Assembly: GCA_903839675.1 (NCBI GenBank)
Contig: CAIMDB010000008.1
Location: 1-64,000, forward strand
Reading direction: 5' to 3'
DNA length: 64,000 bases
Origin: an uncultured Sphingomonadales bacterium
GTDB taxonomy: Bacteria > Pseudomonadota > Alphaproteobacteria > Sphingomonadales > Sphingomonadaceae
This document shows positions 47,087-56,769 of the stretch, in pieces (the first letter of the stretch is position 1; every line of letters starts with the position of its first letter). The notes under the pieces were generated by a model. The model was not told the DNA's origin and ran no database searches. It saw nothing but the letters and a program-made list of their open reading frames with translations. Both the position numbers and the translations under genes were made by a program.

Positions 47087-47866
47087 TTAGCCTCCCTTTA
47101 CCAAATCAAGAAAATACGGGCGCTCACCGCCACCGTCGACCTGCAACCGCGCGCCACTCACCCAGGCGGCATCGCTTGAACTGAGCCACATCACCGCACC
47201 GGCCAGATCACCCCCCTCGCCCATGCGACCGAGTGGCATCGATCGCCCTACTGCAGCCTGGGCCTCGGCATCGCCGTAAGTCTCTTCAGCGTTCTCTGTT
47301 GTCATCAGGCCTGCGATGATTGCGTTCACACGCACGCCATCCGCACCCCACTCCTGCGCAAGACTCTGCGTCAGATTGAGGAGCCCCGCCTTAGCCGCAC
47401 CATATACGGTCGTCCCCGGGGACGGGCGCGCACCAGAGACGCTGGCAATATTCACAATACTGCCGCCCTTCTGCGCCTTCATATGCGGATAGACCGCCTG
47501 CGCCATATAAAGCGGCCCAACGAGATTGAGCTTCAACACAGCGTCGATAAATCGAGGGCTCGCGCTTTCAATTGCCGAATGAGGCGATCCGCCCGCATTG
47601 TTGACTAGGATATCCACGCGGCCAAATTTGGTTATGACGGCATCGACAAAAACCTTGGCCTGATCCGCATCGCGAATATCAGCCTGATAGAAGGTGACAC
47701 CATCCGGCAGATCAACCGGCTCATTCCGACCACAAACCGCGACCAAACACCCGGCTGATGCCAGCCGCTCCGCGATAACACGGCCAAGCCCGCGCGTACC
47801 GCCCGTGACAATCGCCACTTGCCCCGAGAAGTCGTATGATACCTGCTGGACCAAAATGCCTTGCAT
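47087..47866 (-). CDS. Short-chain dehydrogenase, first gene of the leftward operon
   Basis: A 259-residue classical SDR with cofactor motif TGGTRGLGRVIAERLASAG, NNAGG, catalytic TTVYGAAKAGLLNLTQSLAQ and C-terminal VSGARLQVDGGGERPYFLDL. Likely NAD(P)(H)-dependent, acting on a steroid hydroxyl/ketone or a hydroxyacyl-CoA; the substrate is not readable. The ATG at 47,866 follows GAGGGG; an upstream in-frame TTG was rejected. Because it is promoter-proximal with hsaC only 5 bp downstream, it is probably integral to the pathway, for example a 3- or 17-hydroxysteroid dehydrogenase. Confidence 0.84.
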   Translation of the reverse strand: MQGILVQQVSYDFSGQVAIVTGGTRGLGRVIAERLASAGCLVAVCGRNEPVDLPDGVTFYQADIRDADQAKVFVDAVITKFGRVDILVNNAGGSPHSAIESASPRFIDAVLKLNLVGPLYMAQAVYPHMKAQKGGSIVNIASVSGARPSPGTTVYGAAKAGLLNLTQSLAQEWGADGVRVNAIIAGLMTTENAEETYGDAEAQAAVGRSMPLGRMGEGGDLAGAVMWLSSSDAAWVSGARLQVDGGGERPYFLDLVKGG

Positions 47867-48038
47867 CCCCTCTGGCGGCAACCACTGAATCGCGGAGCGC
47901 CTGCCAATAAATTACGCATTAAAGCATGGTTCACCCGTTTTCAATTGACGATTTGCGTATTCAATGACAAAAAAAATTACGAATGCCCTAATCGCTCATG
48001 AAGCGAGTCGGGACTATATCAGGAAGAGGAGGCTCGCC
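47867..48038. promoter_or_regulatory. Bidirectional promoter region between the two steroid operons
   Basis: This 172-bp AT-richer gap separates divergent operons. Two inverted half-sites, ATTACGCATT (47,911-47,920) and ATTTGCGTAT (47,951-47,960), lie about 40 bp apart. On the minus strand TTGAAA-17 bp-TAATGC overlaps the left half-site. On the plus strand TTGACG at 47,945 is a -35 candidate without a clear -10. hsaA has a very strong ribosome site (AGGAAGAGGAGG) six bases before its ATG at 48,039. One regulator could therefore control both operons. Confidence 0.55.
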
Positions 48039-49253
48039 ATGGCCAGCGTCGTTTCACTAAAGACCCAAGCGGGACCCGTCCCGACACCGCAAGAGTTGGT
48101 CGATCGCGCCCGTGCGATGATCCCGACACTTAAATCTAGGGCGCGGCAATGCGTCAAAAATTTCAACGTTTCGGTGGAAACGATCGCCGAAATGAAGGAA
48201 GCAGGCTTCTTCCGCATTCTCCAGCCAAAGCGCTGGGGCGGCTATGAAATGCACCCGAATGTCTTCTTCGACGTCCAGAAGCTTCTGGCCGAAGGATGCA
48301 TGTCGACAGGCTGGATGTACGGCGTTGTCGGCTGCCACCCCTATGAGCTCGCCCTTTTCCACGATCAGGCGCAGCGCGACGTCTGGGGTGACGATAGCTC
48401 GATGCTCGTCGCGTCGACCTATCAGCCCGTCGGCAAGGTCGAGCATACCGAGGGCGGCTTTTACCTCTCCGGTCGTTGGGGATTTTCGACAGGCTCAACC
48501 CATTGCGGCTGGGTCCTGCTCGGTGCGATGATCCCGCCCGCCGAAGAAGGCGGTGCGCCCGATATGCGGACCTTCCTGCTGCCGCGCAGTGATTATGAAA
48601 TCATCGAAGGCACATGGGATACCTTTGGCCTGCAGGGCACAGGGAGCTTTGACGTCGTTGTAGACCGCGCCTTCGTGCCGGATTATCGGACGCATCGTTC
48701 CGTCGATGGCTTCCTCTGCCAGAATCCGGGCCAGGAAGTGAATGACGGGCCTTTGTACAACCTGCCGTGGGCGCAGGTCTTCACCCGCTCCGTTTCAACT
48801 GCGGCATTTGGTGGCGCACGCGCGGCGATCAACGCGGCGATCAACATCATGAATGATCGCGTGTCCACGAACACTGGCAAAGCATCCAAAGCAGACCCCG
48901 TTCTGCACGCAGCCATCGCAAAGGCACATGCGCAGGTTCTGGAAATGGAACTGACACTGCGGGTCACCTTTGAAGAACTTATGGAGCTTGCCGGTCGCGG
49001 TGAGCCCATCCCGATGGAAAAGCGGGCCCTGTTCACCTACAACTCGTCGACCGTGGTGCGTCGGATCGCGGATCTGGTCGATGAAATCGTCCAGCTACTC
49101 GGTGGCCGCGCCATCTATATGTCGAGTGAGATTCTCCAGCCTTGGCTCGACATCCACGCCGGCCGTGCGCACGTTGCCAACGATCCGGGCAACCGGACAT
49201 CAGACGTCATCGGCACGATGCAGGGCCAACCGCCCAGCTTCATGTTCCTCTAA
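48039..49253 (+). CDS. hsaA: HsaA/TesA2-like flavin-dependent monooxygenase, oxygenase component
   Basis: A 404-residue protein with the acyl-CoA-dehydrogenase fold used by two-component hydroxylases. VDRARAMIPTLKSRA, FFRILQPKRWGGYE, GRWGFSTGSTHCGWVLLGAM, WDTFGLQGTGSFDV and WLDIHAGRAHVANDPG are HsaA-type signatures. HsaA hydroxylates 3-HSA at C4 with reduced flavin from HsaB, making the catechol for HsaC. The start at 48,039 is preferred over one 25 codons upstream because of the ideal AGGAGG spacing and the usual length (about 394). First gene of the rightward operon. Confidence 0.91.
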   Translation: MASVVSLKTQAGPVPTPQELVDRARAMIPTLKSRARQCVKNFNVSVETIAEMKEAGFFRILQPKRWGGYEMHPNVFFDVQKLLAEGCMSTGWMYGVVGCHPYELALFHDQAQRDVWGDDSSMLVASTYQPVGKVEHTEGGFYLSGRWGFSTGSTHCGWVLLGAMIPPAEEGGAPDMRTFLLPRSDYEIIEGTWDTFGLQGTGSFDVVVDRAFVPDYRTHRSVDGFLCQNPGQEVNDGPLYNLPWAQVFTRSVSTAAFGGARAAINAAINIMNDRVSTNTGKASKADPVLHAAIAKAHAQVLEMELTLRVTFEELMELAGRGEPIPMEKRALFTYNSSTVVRRIADLVDEIVQLLGGRAIYMSSEILQPWLDIHAGRAHVANDPGNRTSDVIGTMQGQPPSFMFL

Positions 49254-49265
49254 GGCAGACGAACC

Positions 49266-50090
49266 ATGGCAGACCTCAAGACGGCGACCTATGCCGTCGC
49301 CGGTGGATATGACATTCACATCGCAGAAGCCGGTGCAGGTCCTGCCGTGGTTTTTCTCCACGGCAGTGGGCCCGGTGCATCGGGTGCCTCCAATTTCCGT
49401 CAGAATATAGATGCGTTCGTTGAGGCGGGCTTCCGCGTCATCCTGCCCGACCTGATCGGCTATGGCGCGTCATCCAAACCGGAAGGGCTGGATTACACAC
49501 TCAAGCTGTTCACCGACACGGTCTATGACGCCTTGCGTCAACATGGCGTGGACCGGGCGTCGCTCGTGGGTAACTCGCTGGGCGGCGGCATCGCCATCCA
49601 GATGACGCTCGATCATCCGGAGTTTGCCGACAAGCTGATCCTGATGGCCGCTGGATGTGTCGCCGAGCGGGAAAGCTACTTCGTGATGCCCGGCATCTCC
49701 AAGATGGTCTCCAGCTTTGGCAGTGATGATTTCAACCTAGCCGAACAAAAGCGGCTGGTGAGCAACCTTGTCCATCCCGACTTTGTGCCCAACATTCCCG
49801 ATGCACTGGTGGAAGAACGCTACGCCGTTGCCCGGACGCAGCCCAAGGACGTTTTGGTGCGGATGCGCACGCCGGATCTCAGCCCCCGCCTTGGCGAGTT
49901 GAAGCAGCCAATCTTTGTCATGTGGGGCCTCAACGACGAGTTTTGCCCCGAGGCACACGCCCGCCTCTTCCTCGACAAATGCGACAATGCGCGGGCAATA
50001 ACCTTCAACCGCACGGGTCACTGGGTTCAGGTGGAGCGTGCCTCGGAATTCAACCGTTATTCGATCGACTTCCTGAATGACCAAGGCTGA
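49266..50090 (+). CDS. hsaD: HsaD/TesD-like C-C bond hydrolase
   Basis: A 274-residue alpha/beta-hydrolase of the meta-cleavage product hydrolase family. The triad is Ser104 (GNSLGGG), about Asp224 (WGLNDEFCP) and His252 (RTGHWVQVE), with oxyanion segment HGSGPGASGASNF near 32-44. HsaD splits 4,9-DSHA into HIP-type acid (rings C/D) and 2-hydroxyhexa-2,4-dienoate, feeding both branches encoded here. It sits 12 bp after hsaA and overlaps hsaE by 14 bp. Confidence 0.92.
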   Translation: MADLKTATYAVAGGYDIHIAEAGAGPAVVFLHGSGPGASGASNFRQNIDAFVEAGFRVILPDLIGYGASSKPEGLDYTLKLFTDTVYDALRQHGVDRASLVGNSLGGGIAIQMTLDHPEFADKLILMAAGCVAERESYFVMPGISKMVSSFGSDDFNLAEQKRLVSNLVHPDFVPNIPDALVEERYAVARTQPKDVLVRMRTPDLSPRLGELKQPIFVMWGLNDEFCPEAHARLFLDKCDNARAITFNRTGHWVQVERASEFNRYSIDFLNDQG

Positions 50091-50853
50091 ACAATACGGG
50101 GCAGAGCTTTACGCAGCTTTGCGGGATCGTCGGACGGTTCCGCCGCTCATCGCACGTGACCCCTCGCTGACCGTTGAAGACGCATACGCCATCAGCCTCG
50201 ATTTCCTGTCCCGCCGCCGCAAGGATGGGGAAAAGGTCGTCGGCAAGAAGATCGGCGTCACCTCGAAAGCCGTGCAGGATATGCTGGGCGTGCATCAGCC
50301 GGACTTCGGCTTCCTGACCAACTGGATGCACATTGATGGTGACATTGATGTGGATGCCAAGGCACTCATCGCGCCGCGTGCCGAGGCGGAAATCGCCTTC
50401 ATTCTCAAAGACAGTTTGAACGGACCGGGCATCACAGCAGAAGACGTGATCGCAGCGACAGAGAGCATTGCACCCTGTTTTGAGATTGTGGACAGCCGGA
50501 TTACCGACTGGAAGATCGGCATTGTTGATACCGTCTCCGACAACGCCTCCTGTGGCGTCTTCATTCTGGGTGAGGCCCGCGCGGACCCGCGCGAGCTCGA
50601 TCTACCCGGCCTGCACGTGACGGTCACAAAGAATGGCGCACCTCTGTCCGAAGGCTATGGCGCTGCAGTGCAGGGCTCCCCTGCCGCCGCTGTTGCCTGG
50701 CTCGCCAACACGCTGGGGGCGTTCGGCGTCACGCTTGATGCCGGTGACATCATCTTGTCCGGATCACTCGTGCCGCTGGCCGACGCGGTGAAGGGCGACG
50801 TATTTGAAATGACGCTGCACGGCGTCGGAAGTTGCACGGCCAAATTCGTTTAA
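50077..50853 (+). CDS. hsaE: HsaE/TesE-like 2-hydroxy-dienoate hydratase
   Basis: A 258-residue member of the 2-keto-4-pentenoate hydratase/fumarylacetoacetase family. Visible features are [33 protein letters not shown], the metal-site region [12 protein letters not shown] and CFEIVDSRI, and the C-terminal [19 protein letters not shown]. It hydrates the dienoate released by HsaD to 4-hydroxy-2-oxo acid. It overlaps hsaD by 14 bp. The order E-G-F is the same as in mycobacteria. Confidence 0.92.
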   Translation: MTKAEQYGAELYAALRDRRTVPPLIARDPSLTVEDAYAISLDFLSRRRKDGEKVVGKKIGVTSKAVQDMLGVHQPDFGFLTNWMHIDGDIDVDAKALIAPRAEAEIAFILKDSLNGPGITAEDVIAATESIAPCFEIVDSRITDWKIGIVDTVSDNASCGVFILGEARADPRELDLPGLHVTVTKNGAPLSEGYGAAVQGSPAAAVAWLANTLGAFGVTLDAGDIILSGSLVPLADAVKGDVFEMTLHGVGSCTAKFV

Positions 50854-50869
50854 GGCCAAGGGAGAGAGC

Positions 50870-51802
50870 ATGGCGCGCGTCAAGGCAGCCATTATCGGAT
50901 CGGGGAACATCGGAACCGACCTGATGATGAAGATGATCAAATATCCGCAGAATATGGAACTGGCCGCCGTTGTGGGGATCGACCCGAACAGCGAAGGCCT
51001 CGCCATGGCGCGCGAACACGGCATTGCGACCACGCATGAAGGCATTGAGGGCCTGAAGAAGCTGGCCTGCTATCCGGAAATCGGCATCGCCTTTGATGCG
51101 ACCTCTGCTTACGCCCACAAGATGCATGACGAGGCTTTGCGCGTTGATGGCATTCAGGTCGTGGATCTGACGCCCGCGGCCATCGGCCCTTTCACCGTGC
51201 CTGCGGTGAACATGACACAGCATCTGGACCAGCCCAATGTGAACATGGTGACGTGCGGAGGTCAGGCCACAATCCCGATGGTCGCCGCCGTCGCCCGCGT
51301 CTCGAACGTTGTCCACTACGCCGAAATCGTCGCCTCCGTTTCGTCGCGGTCGGCAGGCCCCGGCACCCGCGCCAATATTGATGAATTCACGCGCACCACC
51401 GCCCGCGCAATTGAAGTCGTCGGTGGCGCGACCAAGGGTAAGGCGATCATCATCCTCAACCCCGCTGAACCGCCGATGATCATGCGCGACACCGTCTTCA
51501 CATTGTCAGATGGTGGAGACGAAGACGCGATCCGTCGTTCGGTCGCTGAAATGGTGGCTGAGGTGCAGAAATATGTCCCCGGCTATCGCCTGAAGCAAGA
51601 GGTCCAATTTGAGCGCTATGGCGACAACAACCGCCTGAAGATCCCCGGCATGGGTGATTTTACCGGCATCAAGTCCATGATCATGCTCGAAGTCGAAGGG
51701 GCTGGCGATTATCTGCCCAGCTATTCCGGCAATCTCGACATTATGACGGCAGCCGCCAAGGCAACAGGCGAGTTGCTCGCAGCCAAGAGGATGGCGGCAT
51801 GA
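50870..51802 (+). CDS. hsaG: HsaG/TesF-like acylating aldehyde dehydrogenase
   Basis: A 310-residue CoA-acylating acetaldehyde/propionaldehyde dehydrogenase. NAD motif [15 protein letters not shown] is at the N-terminus, catalytic Cys lies in [11 protein letters not shown] near residue 128, and [16 protein letters not shown] is typical of the MhpF/BphJ family. It oxidises the aldehyde from HsaF to acyl-CoA and physically channels with HsaF in characterised homologues. A GGGAGAGAGC ribosome site precedes the ATG. The 4-bp overlap with hsaF fits subunits of one complex. Confidence 0.94.
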   Translation: MARVKAAIIGSGNIGTDLMMKMIKYPQNMELAAVVGIDPNSEGLAMAREHGIATTHEGIEGLKKLACYPEIGIAFDATSAYAHKMHDEALRVDGIQVVDLTPAAIGPFTVPAVNMTQHLDQPNVNMVTCGGQATIPMVAAVARVSNVVHYAEIVASVSSRSAGPGTRANIDEFTRTTARAIEVVGGATKGKAIIILNPAEPPMIMRDTVFTLSDGGDEDAIRRSVAEMVAEVQKYVPGYRLKQEVQFERYGDNNRLKIPGMGDFTGIKSMIMLEVEGAGDYLPSYSGNLDIMTAAAKATGELLAAKRMAA

Positions 51803-52839
51803 CCAGCACATTTGACGTTGAAGCCGGCCACAAGATCTACATTCAGGACGTCACCCTGCGTGACGGCATGCACGCCATCAAGCATATGTATGGGATTGAT
51901 CATGTCCGCGCGATTGCCAAGGCACTCGACCATGCGGGCGTGGACGCCATTGAAGTGGCGCACGGCGATGGACTGTCCGGTGCGAGCTTCAACTATGGCT
52001 TTGGTGCGCACACCGATTGGGAATGGCTGGAGGCAGTTGCAGACGTCCTGACCAAATCGATCCTGACCACGTTGATCCTGCCCGGCGTCGGCACGGTTGA
52101 GGAACTGCGGCGTGCTTATGATCTTGGTGTCCGCTCCGTCCGCGTTGCGACGCATTGCACCGAAGCCGATGTCTCCAAACAGCATATCGGCATTGCCCGC
52201 GATCTGGGCATGGATGTCGCGGGCTTCCTGATGATGAGCCACATGATCGAGCCGGAGTTGCTGGCGCAGCAGGCGGTCCTCATGGAAAGCTACGGCGCGC
52301 AGTGCGTTTATGTGACCGACAGCGGTGGCGCACTCGACATGGACGGCGTGCGGGCACGGTTCGAAGCCTATGACCGTGTGCTCAAGCCCGAAACGCAGCG
52401 CGGGATGCACGCGCACCACAACCTCTCGCTCGGCACGGCAAACTCCATTGTCGCCGCGCAATGCGGTGCCGTCCGCATCGATGCAAGCCTTGCCGGCATG
52501 GGCGCTGGCGCGGGCAACGCCCCGCTTGAAGTCTTCATTGCCGCGGCTGACCGTAAGGGCTGGAACCATGGCTGCAACGTCATGGCGCTGATGGATGCCG
52601 CCGAAGACCTTGTCCGCCCGCTGCAGGACCGCCCGGTCCGCGTGGACAGGGAAACGCTCGCGCTTGGCTATGCCGGGGTTTATTCAAGCTTCCTGCGCCA
52701 TGCCGAAAAGGCCGCCAATGATTATGGCCTCGACACCCGCGAAATCCTCGTTGAACTCGGCCGTCGCAAGATGGTCGGCGGGCAAGAAGACATGATCGTC
52801 GACGTTGCCCTTGATATGTTGAAGGCACGCAATGGCTGA
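51799..52839 (+). CDS. hsaF: HsaF/TesG-like 4-hydroxy-2-oxoacid aldolase
   Basis: A 346-residue DRE-TIM aldolase. [18 protein letters not shown] near residue 16 carries the metal-binding Asp and catalytic Arg, and [15 protein letters not shown] near 200 carries the metal-binding His pair. The C-terminal DmpG-type communication domain is present. It cleaves the 4-hydroxy-2-oxo acid to pyruvate and an aldehyde passed to HsaG. It overlaps both hsaG (4 bp) and the next flavoprotein gene (8 bp). Confidence 0.94.
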   Translation: MTSTFDVEAGHKIYIQDVTLRDGMHAIKHMYGIDHVRAIAKALDHAGVDAIEVAHGDGLSGASFNYGFGAHTDWEWLEAVADVLTKSILTTLILPGVGTVEELRRAYDLGVRSVRVATHCTEADVSKQHIGIARDLGMDVAGFLMMSHMIEPELLAQQAVLMESYGAQCVYVTDSGGALDMDGVRARFEAYDRVLKPETQRGMHAHHNLSLGTANSIVAAQCGAVRIDASLAGMGAGAGNAPLEVFIAAADRKGWNHGCNVMALMDAAEDLVRPLQDRPVRVDRETLALGYAGVYSSFLRHAEKAANDYGLDTREILVELGRRKMVGGQEDMIVDVALDMLKARNG

Positions 52840-54292
52840 TATTTCGCTGCACACCCCCTACCCTGCGGCGGACGTCGCAGCATGGGACATGGAAACCGAT
52901 ATCGTGATCATCGGCTTCGGCGCCACGGGTGCCTGTGCCGCGATTGAAGCCAAGCATTCCGGCGCTGATGTAAAGCTGTTTGAGCGCAATTCGGGCAGCG
53001 GCGGAGCGTCTGGGCTTTCCGGTGGCGAAATCTATCTCGGCGGTAATGGCGGCACTGAAGTCCAGCGTGCAGCGGGTTTTGAAGACACGACCGAAGACTT
53101 TGCCGCTTATCTAAAGATGGCAGGTGGCCCCTGCGCTGATGAGGCAAAATGTGATCTCTACGCACAGGAAGCCGTCAACCACTTCAACTGGTTGAAGGCG
53201 CAAGGCGTGCCCTATCGCGGCAATTACATGGCCGGTAAGATCATCGAACCCATGGATGATACGACGCTGATCTGGTCTGGCAGTGAGGCCGCAGCCCCCT
53301 TCTACAAATCAGCAAAGCCCGCCCCGCGCGGTCATGTCATCCAGCATATGGGCTGGGGCGGCGGGCGTCCGCTTGTCGATATTCTCGAAGCAAAAGCGCG
53401 CGCCTTGGGTGTCGATGTCATCGTCGATGCGCGGGCTATGGCCCTCATCAAAGACGCAGACAAAATCGTCGGCGCCATCTTCCGCATCGACAACAAACCT
53501 GTTTTCGTCAAAGCGCGCAAAGGCGTTGTTCTGGCCACCGGCGGCTTCGTGATGAATGAAGAGATGCGGCGCAAATATTGCCCCGAGAGCTTCAAGATCA
53601 ACGACCCCATTGGTGACAAGGATGATGGCACCGGCATCAACCTTGGCCTGAGCGTCGGTGGCGATGCGATCCATATGGAGCAGTTCTTCACGACCTGTCC
53701 CTGGACCATCCCGGAAAGCCACGCCAAGGGCGTGTTCGTCAACATTCAGGGCCAGCGCTTCATCAATGAAGACTGCTATCACGGCCGCGTATCCCGCACC
53801 GCCGTCGATCAACCCGGAAACCGCGTTTACCTGCTGCTCGACAGCGCGCATTTTGAGCAGCCGCCAGAATTCGCACGCATGACGATTGCCGGAACCGGCA
53901 ATGACTGGGAAGAGGTTGAGCGAGAACTGGAGATGCCGGAAGGTACGCTGTCGCGCACCATGGCCTTTTACAACGAACATGCCCGCGCAGGACGCGATCC
54001 TCTGTTCGACAAGCAGCAGCCGATCCTGACGCCGCTCGATCAGGGGCCATTCGTCGCGCTCGAACTGCATTTCCAGAACAGCTATTTCAGCTTCTTCACG
54101 CTGGGCGGTCTCAAGACCTCGACTGACGGCGAAGTGCTGGATCGCGCGGGCGCCCCCATCCCCGGCCTGTTTGCGGCAGGTCGTTGCACCAGCGGGCTTC
54201 CGGCCTGGGGCCATGGTTACAGCTCCGGCATGAGCCTTGCCGATTGCACCTTCTTCGGGCGGCAGGCCGGTCGGAAAGCGGCACAGGGGTGA
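52832..54292 (+). CDS. 3-ketosteroid dehydrogenase-like FAD protein
   Basis: A 486-residue flavoprotein of the fumarate-reductase/3-ketosteroid-dehydrogenase family. It has FAD motif [20 protein letters not shown] near residue 25, [26 protein letters not shown], and the C-terminal FAD-site stretch [12 protein letters not shown] followed by [16 protein letters not shown]. The length is nearer delta4(5alpha)-dehydrogenases (about 490) than typical delta1-KstD (510-565). Either activity would introduce a double bond in ring A, and delta1 is needed for aromatisation. Its 8-bp overlap with hsaF places it in the A/B-ring operon. Confidence 0.84.
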   Translation: MADISLHTPYPAADVAAWDMETDIVIIGFGATGACAAIEAKHSGADVKLFERNSGSGGASGLSGGEIYLGGNGGTEVQRAAGFEDTTEDFAAYLKMAGGPCADEAKCDLYAQEAVNHFNWLKAQGVPYRGNYMAGKIIEPMDDTTLIWSGSEAAAPFYKSAKPAPRGHVIQHMGWGGGRPLVDILEAKARALGVDVIVDARAMALIKDADKIVGAIFRIDNKPVFVKARKGVVLATGGFVMNEEMRRKYCPESFKINDPIGDKDDGTGINLGLSVGGDAIHMEQFFTTCPWTIPESHAKGVFVNIQGQRFINEDCYHGRVSRTAVDQPGNRVYLLLDSAHFEQPPEFARMTIAGTGNDWEEVERELEMPEGTLSRTMAFYNEHARAGRDPLFDKQQPILTPLDQGPFVALELHFQNSYFSFFTLGGLKTSTDGEVLDRAGAPIPGLFAAGRCTSGLPAWGHGYSSGMSLADCTFFGRQAGRKAAQG

Positions 54293-54807
54293 AGGACCGC
54301 GCGCTCCTCGACAGGGTCGCGCTTACCGATCTTGTCATGCGCTATTGTCGCGGCATTGACCGGCGGGACTTTGCGCTCGTCCGCTCGCTCTATCATGACG
54401 ACGCGATTGACGATCATGGCGCCATGTTCTGCGGCGGGCCGGATGATTTCGTCCGTTGGTTGCCCGACATGATGGCGCAGTGGGAAGCGACGATCCACAG
54501 CATCAGCAACAGCCTGTTTGCGATTGAAGGAGACACAGCGGAGGGGGAGCATCAGGTGACGGCCTTTCACCGCACACACCCGCCGGAACGCAAGGAGTTC
54601 ACCGTCTGGGGCCGCTACCTCGACACATATCAGCGGCGCGACGGTGTGTGGAAGTTTAGCCACCGCTCGCTTGTGTTCGATCATGGCCGCATCACGCCGG
54701 TGGATGAAGAGAGGTTTGCCATGATGGGCAGCGACGCCGTTCATGGCCGCGCCAATCGTTTTGATCCGTCATGGCAGATGCCGCTGCTGGCAGGCCTTGG
54801 CCGATAA
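54289..54807 (+). CDS. SnoaL-like protein
   Basis: A 172-residue SnoaL_4/NTF2-like protein. It begins at a GTG that overlaps the previous stop (GTGA); an upstream in-frame ATG lies inside the flavoprotein gene and was rejected. Family pattern: LTDLVMRYCRGIDRRDFALVRSLYHDDA, later EFTVWGRYLDTYQRRDGVWKF. It could be an isomerase or lyase, or an oxygenase accessory subunit. No function is claimed. It is the first of the genes in this operon that the known steroid pathway does not explain. Confidence 0.8.
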   Translation: MKDRALLDRVALTDLVMRYCRGIDRRDFALVRSLYHDDAIDDHGAMFCGGPDDFVRWLPDMMAQWEATIHSISNSLFAIEGDTAEGEHQVTAFHRTHPPERKEFTVWGRYLDTYQRRDGVWKFSHRSLVFDHGRITPVDEERFAMMGSDAVHGRANRFDPSWQMPLLAGLGR

Positions 54808-54826
54808 GCTTTTTGGGAGAGTGACA

Positions 54827-55972
54827 TTGGGTGCAGCATTAAGCGTTTCCGGATTGATGGCACAGGCGCAGGCTGCAACCGGCCTTCAGGACTTTGGCGA
54901 CGACTGGTTCCTAGCGCCTCTCTCCAAGCTCGTTGATTGCGTCAATGCCGAAGCCGGGCTGGTCGCCCCTGATGCGGGTGCGGGTTATCGCATCCAAAGC
55001 GCGTTGTCTGACCGGCTGAAGCTCATCCAATATTTCAAAGATTACCCTGAAGCGCTGGATGAACAGATTGAGGTCGCCTGCGCCATTATCGGTCTACCGC
55101 GCACCGGCTCCACCGTCATGCACCGGCTGCTATCCTCGGCCCCGCAGACGACATCCTTCTTCTGGTGGGAAACGACCTTTCCCCTGCCGTTTGACGGGGA
55201 GGCACCCGGCGATCCATCCCCCCGCATCGCCATGGCCCATCAGATCGTGGACCAATTGCTGCGCGACTGGCCGGACTTTGAGAGCATCGACCCAATTGAG
55301 GCTGAAGTTGTGGCGGAGGAGGTCATCTTGCTCGACCGGACATTCCTATCGACCACCTTTGACTCGATGATGCCGGTCCATTCTTACGGATATTGGCAGG
55401 CGGATCAGGATCATGAACCTGCCTATCGCGACCTGCTGCTGTTCATGAAGGCGCTCCAGCATCAGATGCCATCGCGGCGCGGCAAAAAGTGGGTGTTGAA
55501 GACACCACACCATCTGCTCGGCGGGATGAACGGGCTGTTGAAGGTCTTCCCGGATGTTCCGCTCGTCATGACGCACCGCAATGTCGCGCAGGTGCTGCCC
55601 AGCTATTGCAGCATGTGCGCATCAATGAGCGTGAACAGCTCCACCACCTACCGTAAAGAAGACCAAGGCGCGCATTGGACGCGGCGCTTTAAGACCGGGC
55701 TGGAGCGCCTCATGGCGCTGCGCAAGACGCTGCCCGAAGGCCGCATCGTCGACGTCCGTTATGAGGACACGGTGAGCGACCCTATCGGCTCGGCTGCCCG
55801 CGTGCTGGAGGCCATTGGCCTGCCGGTGGACATAGCCGCACTCGAAGCCTGCATCGCCGCCAATGCGCGGGATGCGCGGCCCAAACATAAATATTCGGCC
55901 GAAGCGTTTGGATTGACGCCCGAAGGCATTGCCGCCGATTTTGCCTTTTACCACGACGCCTATAAAATCTGA
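54827..55972 (+). CDS. Sulfotransferase-family protein
   Basis: A 381-residue PAPS-type sulfotransferase. The 5'-phosphosulfate loop GLPRTGSTVMHRLLSSAP is near residue 89. A 3'-phosphate motif PLVMTHRNVAQVLPS is near 245, and KTPHHLLGGMNGLLKVFPDV precedes it. The start is uncertain: TTG at 54,827, spaced five bases after GGGAGAG, is preferred over GTG at 54,821. Family members sulfate hydroxyls of steroids, lipids or carbohydrates. Sulfation in a catabolic operon is unexpected; the acceptor is unknown. Confidence 0.85.
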   Translation: MGAALSVSGLMAQAQAATGLQDFGDDWFLAPLSKLVDCVNAEAGLVAPDAGAGYRIQSALSDRLKLIQYFKDYPEALDEQIEVACAIIGLPRTGSTVMHRLLSSAPQTTSFFWWETTFPLPFDGEAPGDPSPRIAMAHQIVDQLLRDWPDFESIDPIEAEVVAEEVILLDRTFLSTTFDSMMPVHSYGYWQADQDHEPAYRDLLLFMKALQHQMPSRRGKKWVLKTPHHLLGGMNGLLKVFPDVPLVMTHRNVAQVLPSYCSMCASMSVNSSTTYRKEDQGAHWTRRFKTGLERLMALRKTLPEGRIVDVRYEDTVSDPIGSAARVLEAIGLPVDIAALEACIAANARDARPKHKYSAEAFGLTPEGIAADFAFYHDAYKI

Positions 55973-55998
55973 GACCAATAAGAACAAAGGAGAGCATC

Positions 55999-56769
55999 AT
56001 GATCCTGAAGGACAAAGTCGTCATCATCACAGGCGCTGGCCCCGGCATGGGGCAGGCGATGTGCCGAGGTGCAGCTGCGGAAGGCGCAAAGGTTGTTGTG
56101 TCCGCTCGTTCGGTGGATGCGATTGAGGCCATTGTCGCCGACATCAAGGCCAAGGGTGGAGAGGCAATTGCCGTCAAATGCGACGTCTCCAAAACCGAAG
56201 ATTGCAAAGCCCTTGCCAAGGCCGCGCTCGACCAATGGGGCCGCATCGATGGCATGGTCCATTCCGCTTATTACCACCCCGATTGGTCGAACCTCGACGC
56301 GCATTCGATTGACCAGCTGTCGAGCGCACTGGATGTGATCGCCGTCGGTGGCCTCAGGATGGCGCAGGCGGTGATCCCGACGATGAAGGCGCAAGGCTCC
56401 GGCTCGATCGTCAACATCTCCACCCTCGCCACGCGCAAGCCGATGCCCGGCGAAGGCGGCTATGCCATGGCGAAGGCCGCGCTCAACCAGCTTTCCCGCC
56501 AGCTCGCCGTTGAACTTTGCGGCACAGGCATTCGCGTCAACACCGCGCTCATGGGCTGGATGATGGGCGCCCCACTGGAAAGCTTCTTTGCATCGATGGG
56601 CGAAGGTGGCGACGCGTTCCGCACCCAGCGCGCCTCCGAAGTGCCTGTCGGCCATATCCCGCCCGATAAGGACTGCGCCAAGGCCGTCTATTTCCTCCTG
56701 TCTGACTATGCGAGCGAGATCACCGGCGCCGCACTTGATGTGAACGGCGGCGACTGGGTCGCGCCATGA
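55999..56769 (+). CDS. Short-chain dehydrogenase
   Basis: A 256-residue SDR with TGAGPGMGQAMCRGAAAEGA, a non-standard HSAYYHPDW in place of the NNAG motif, NISTLATRKPMPGEGG, YAMAKAALNQLSRQLAVEL and C-terminal ITGAALDVNGGDW. The NNAG replacement is worth noting because that motif stabilises the central sheet in classical SDRs. An ideal AAAGGAGAGC ribosome site precedes the ATG. The substrate is likely a steroid alcohol or ketone, inferred from the operon. The stop overlaps the next gene's ATG. Confidence 0.86.
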   Translation: MILKDKVVIITGAGPGMGQAMCRGAAAEGAKVVVSARSVDAIEAIVADIKAKGGEAIAVKCDVSKTEDCKALAKAALDQWGRIDGMVHSAYYHPDWSNLDAHSIDQLSSALDVIAVGGLRMAQAVIPTMKAQGSGSIVNISTLATRKPMPGEGGYAMAKAALNQLSRQLAVELCGTGIRVNTALMGWMMGAPLESFFASMGEGGDAFRTQRASEVPVGHIPPDKDCAKAVYFLLSDYASEITGAALDVNGGDWVAP

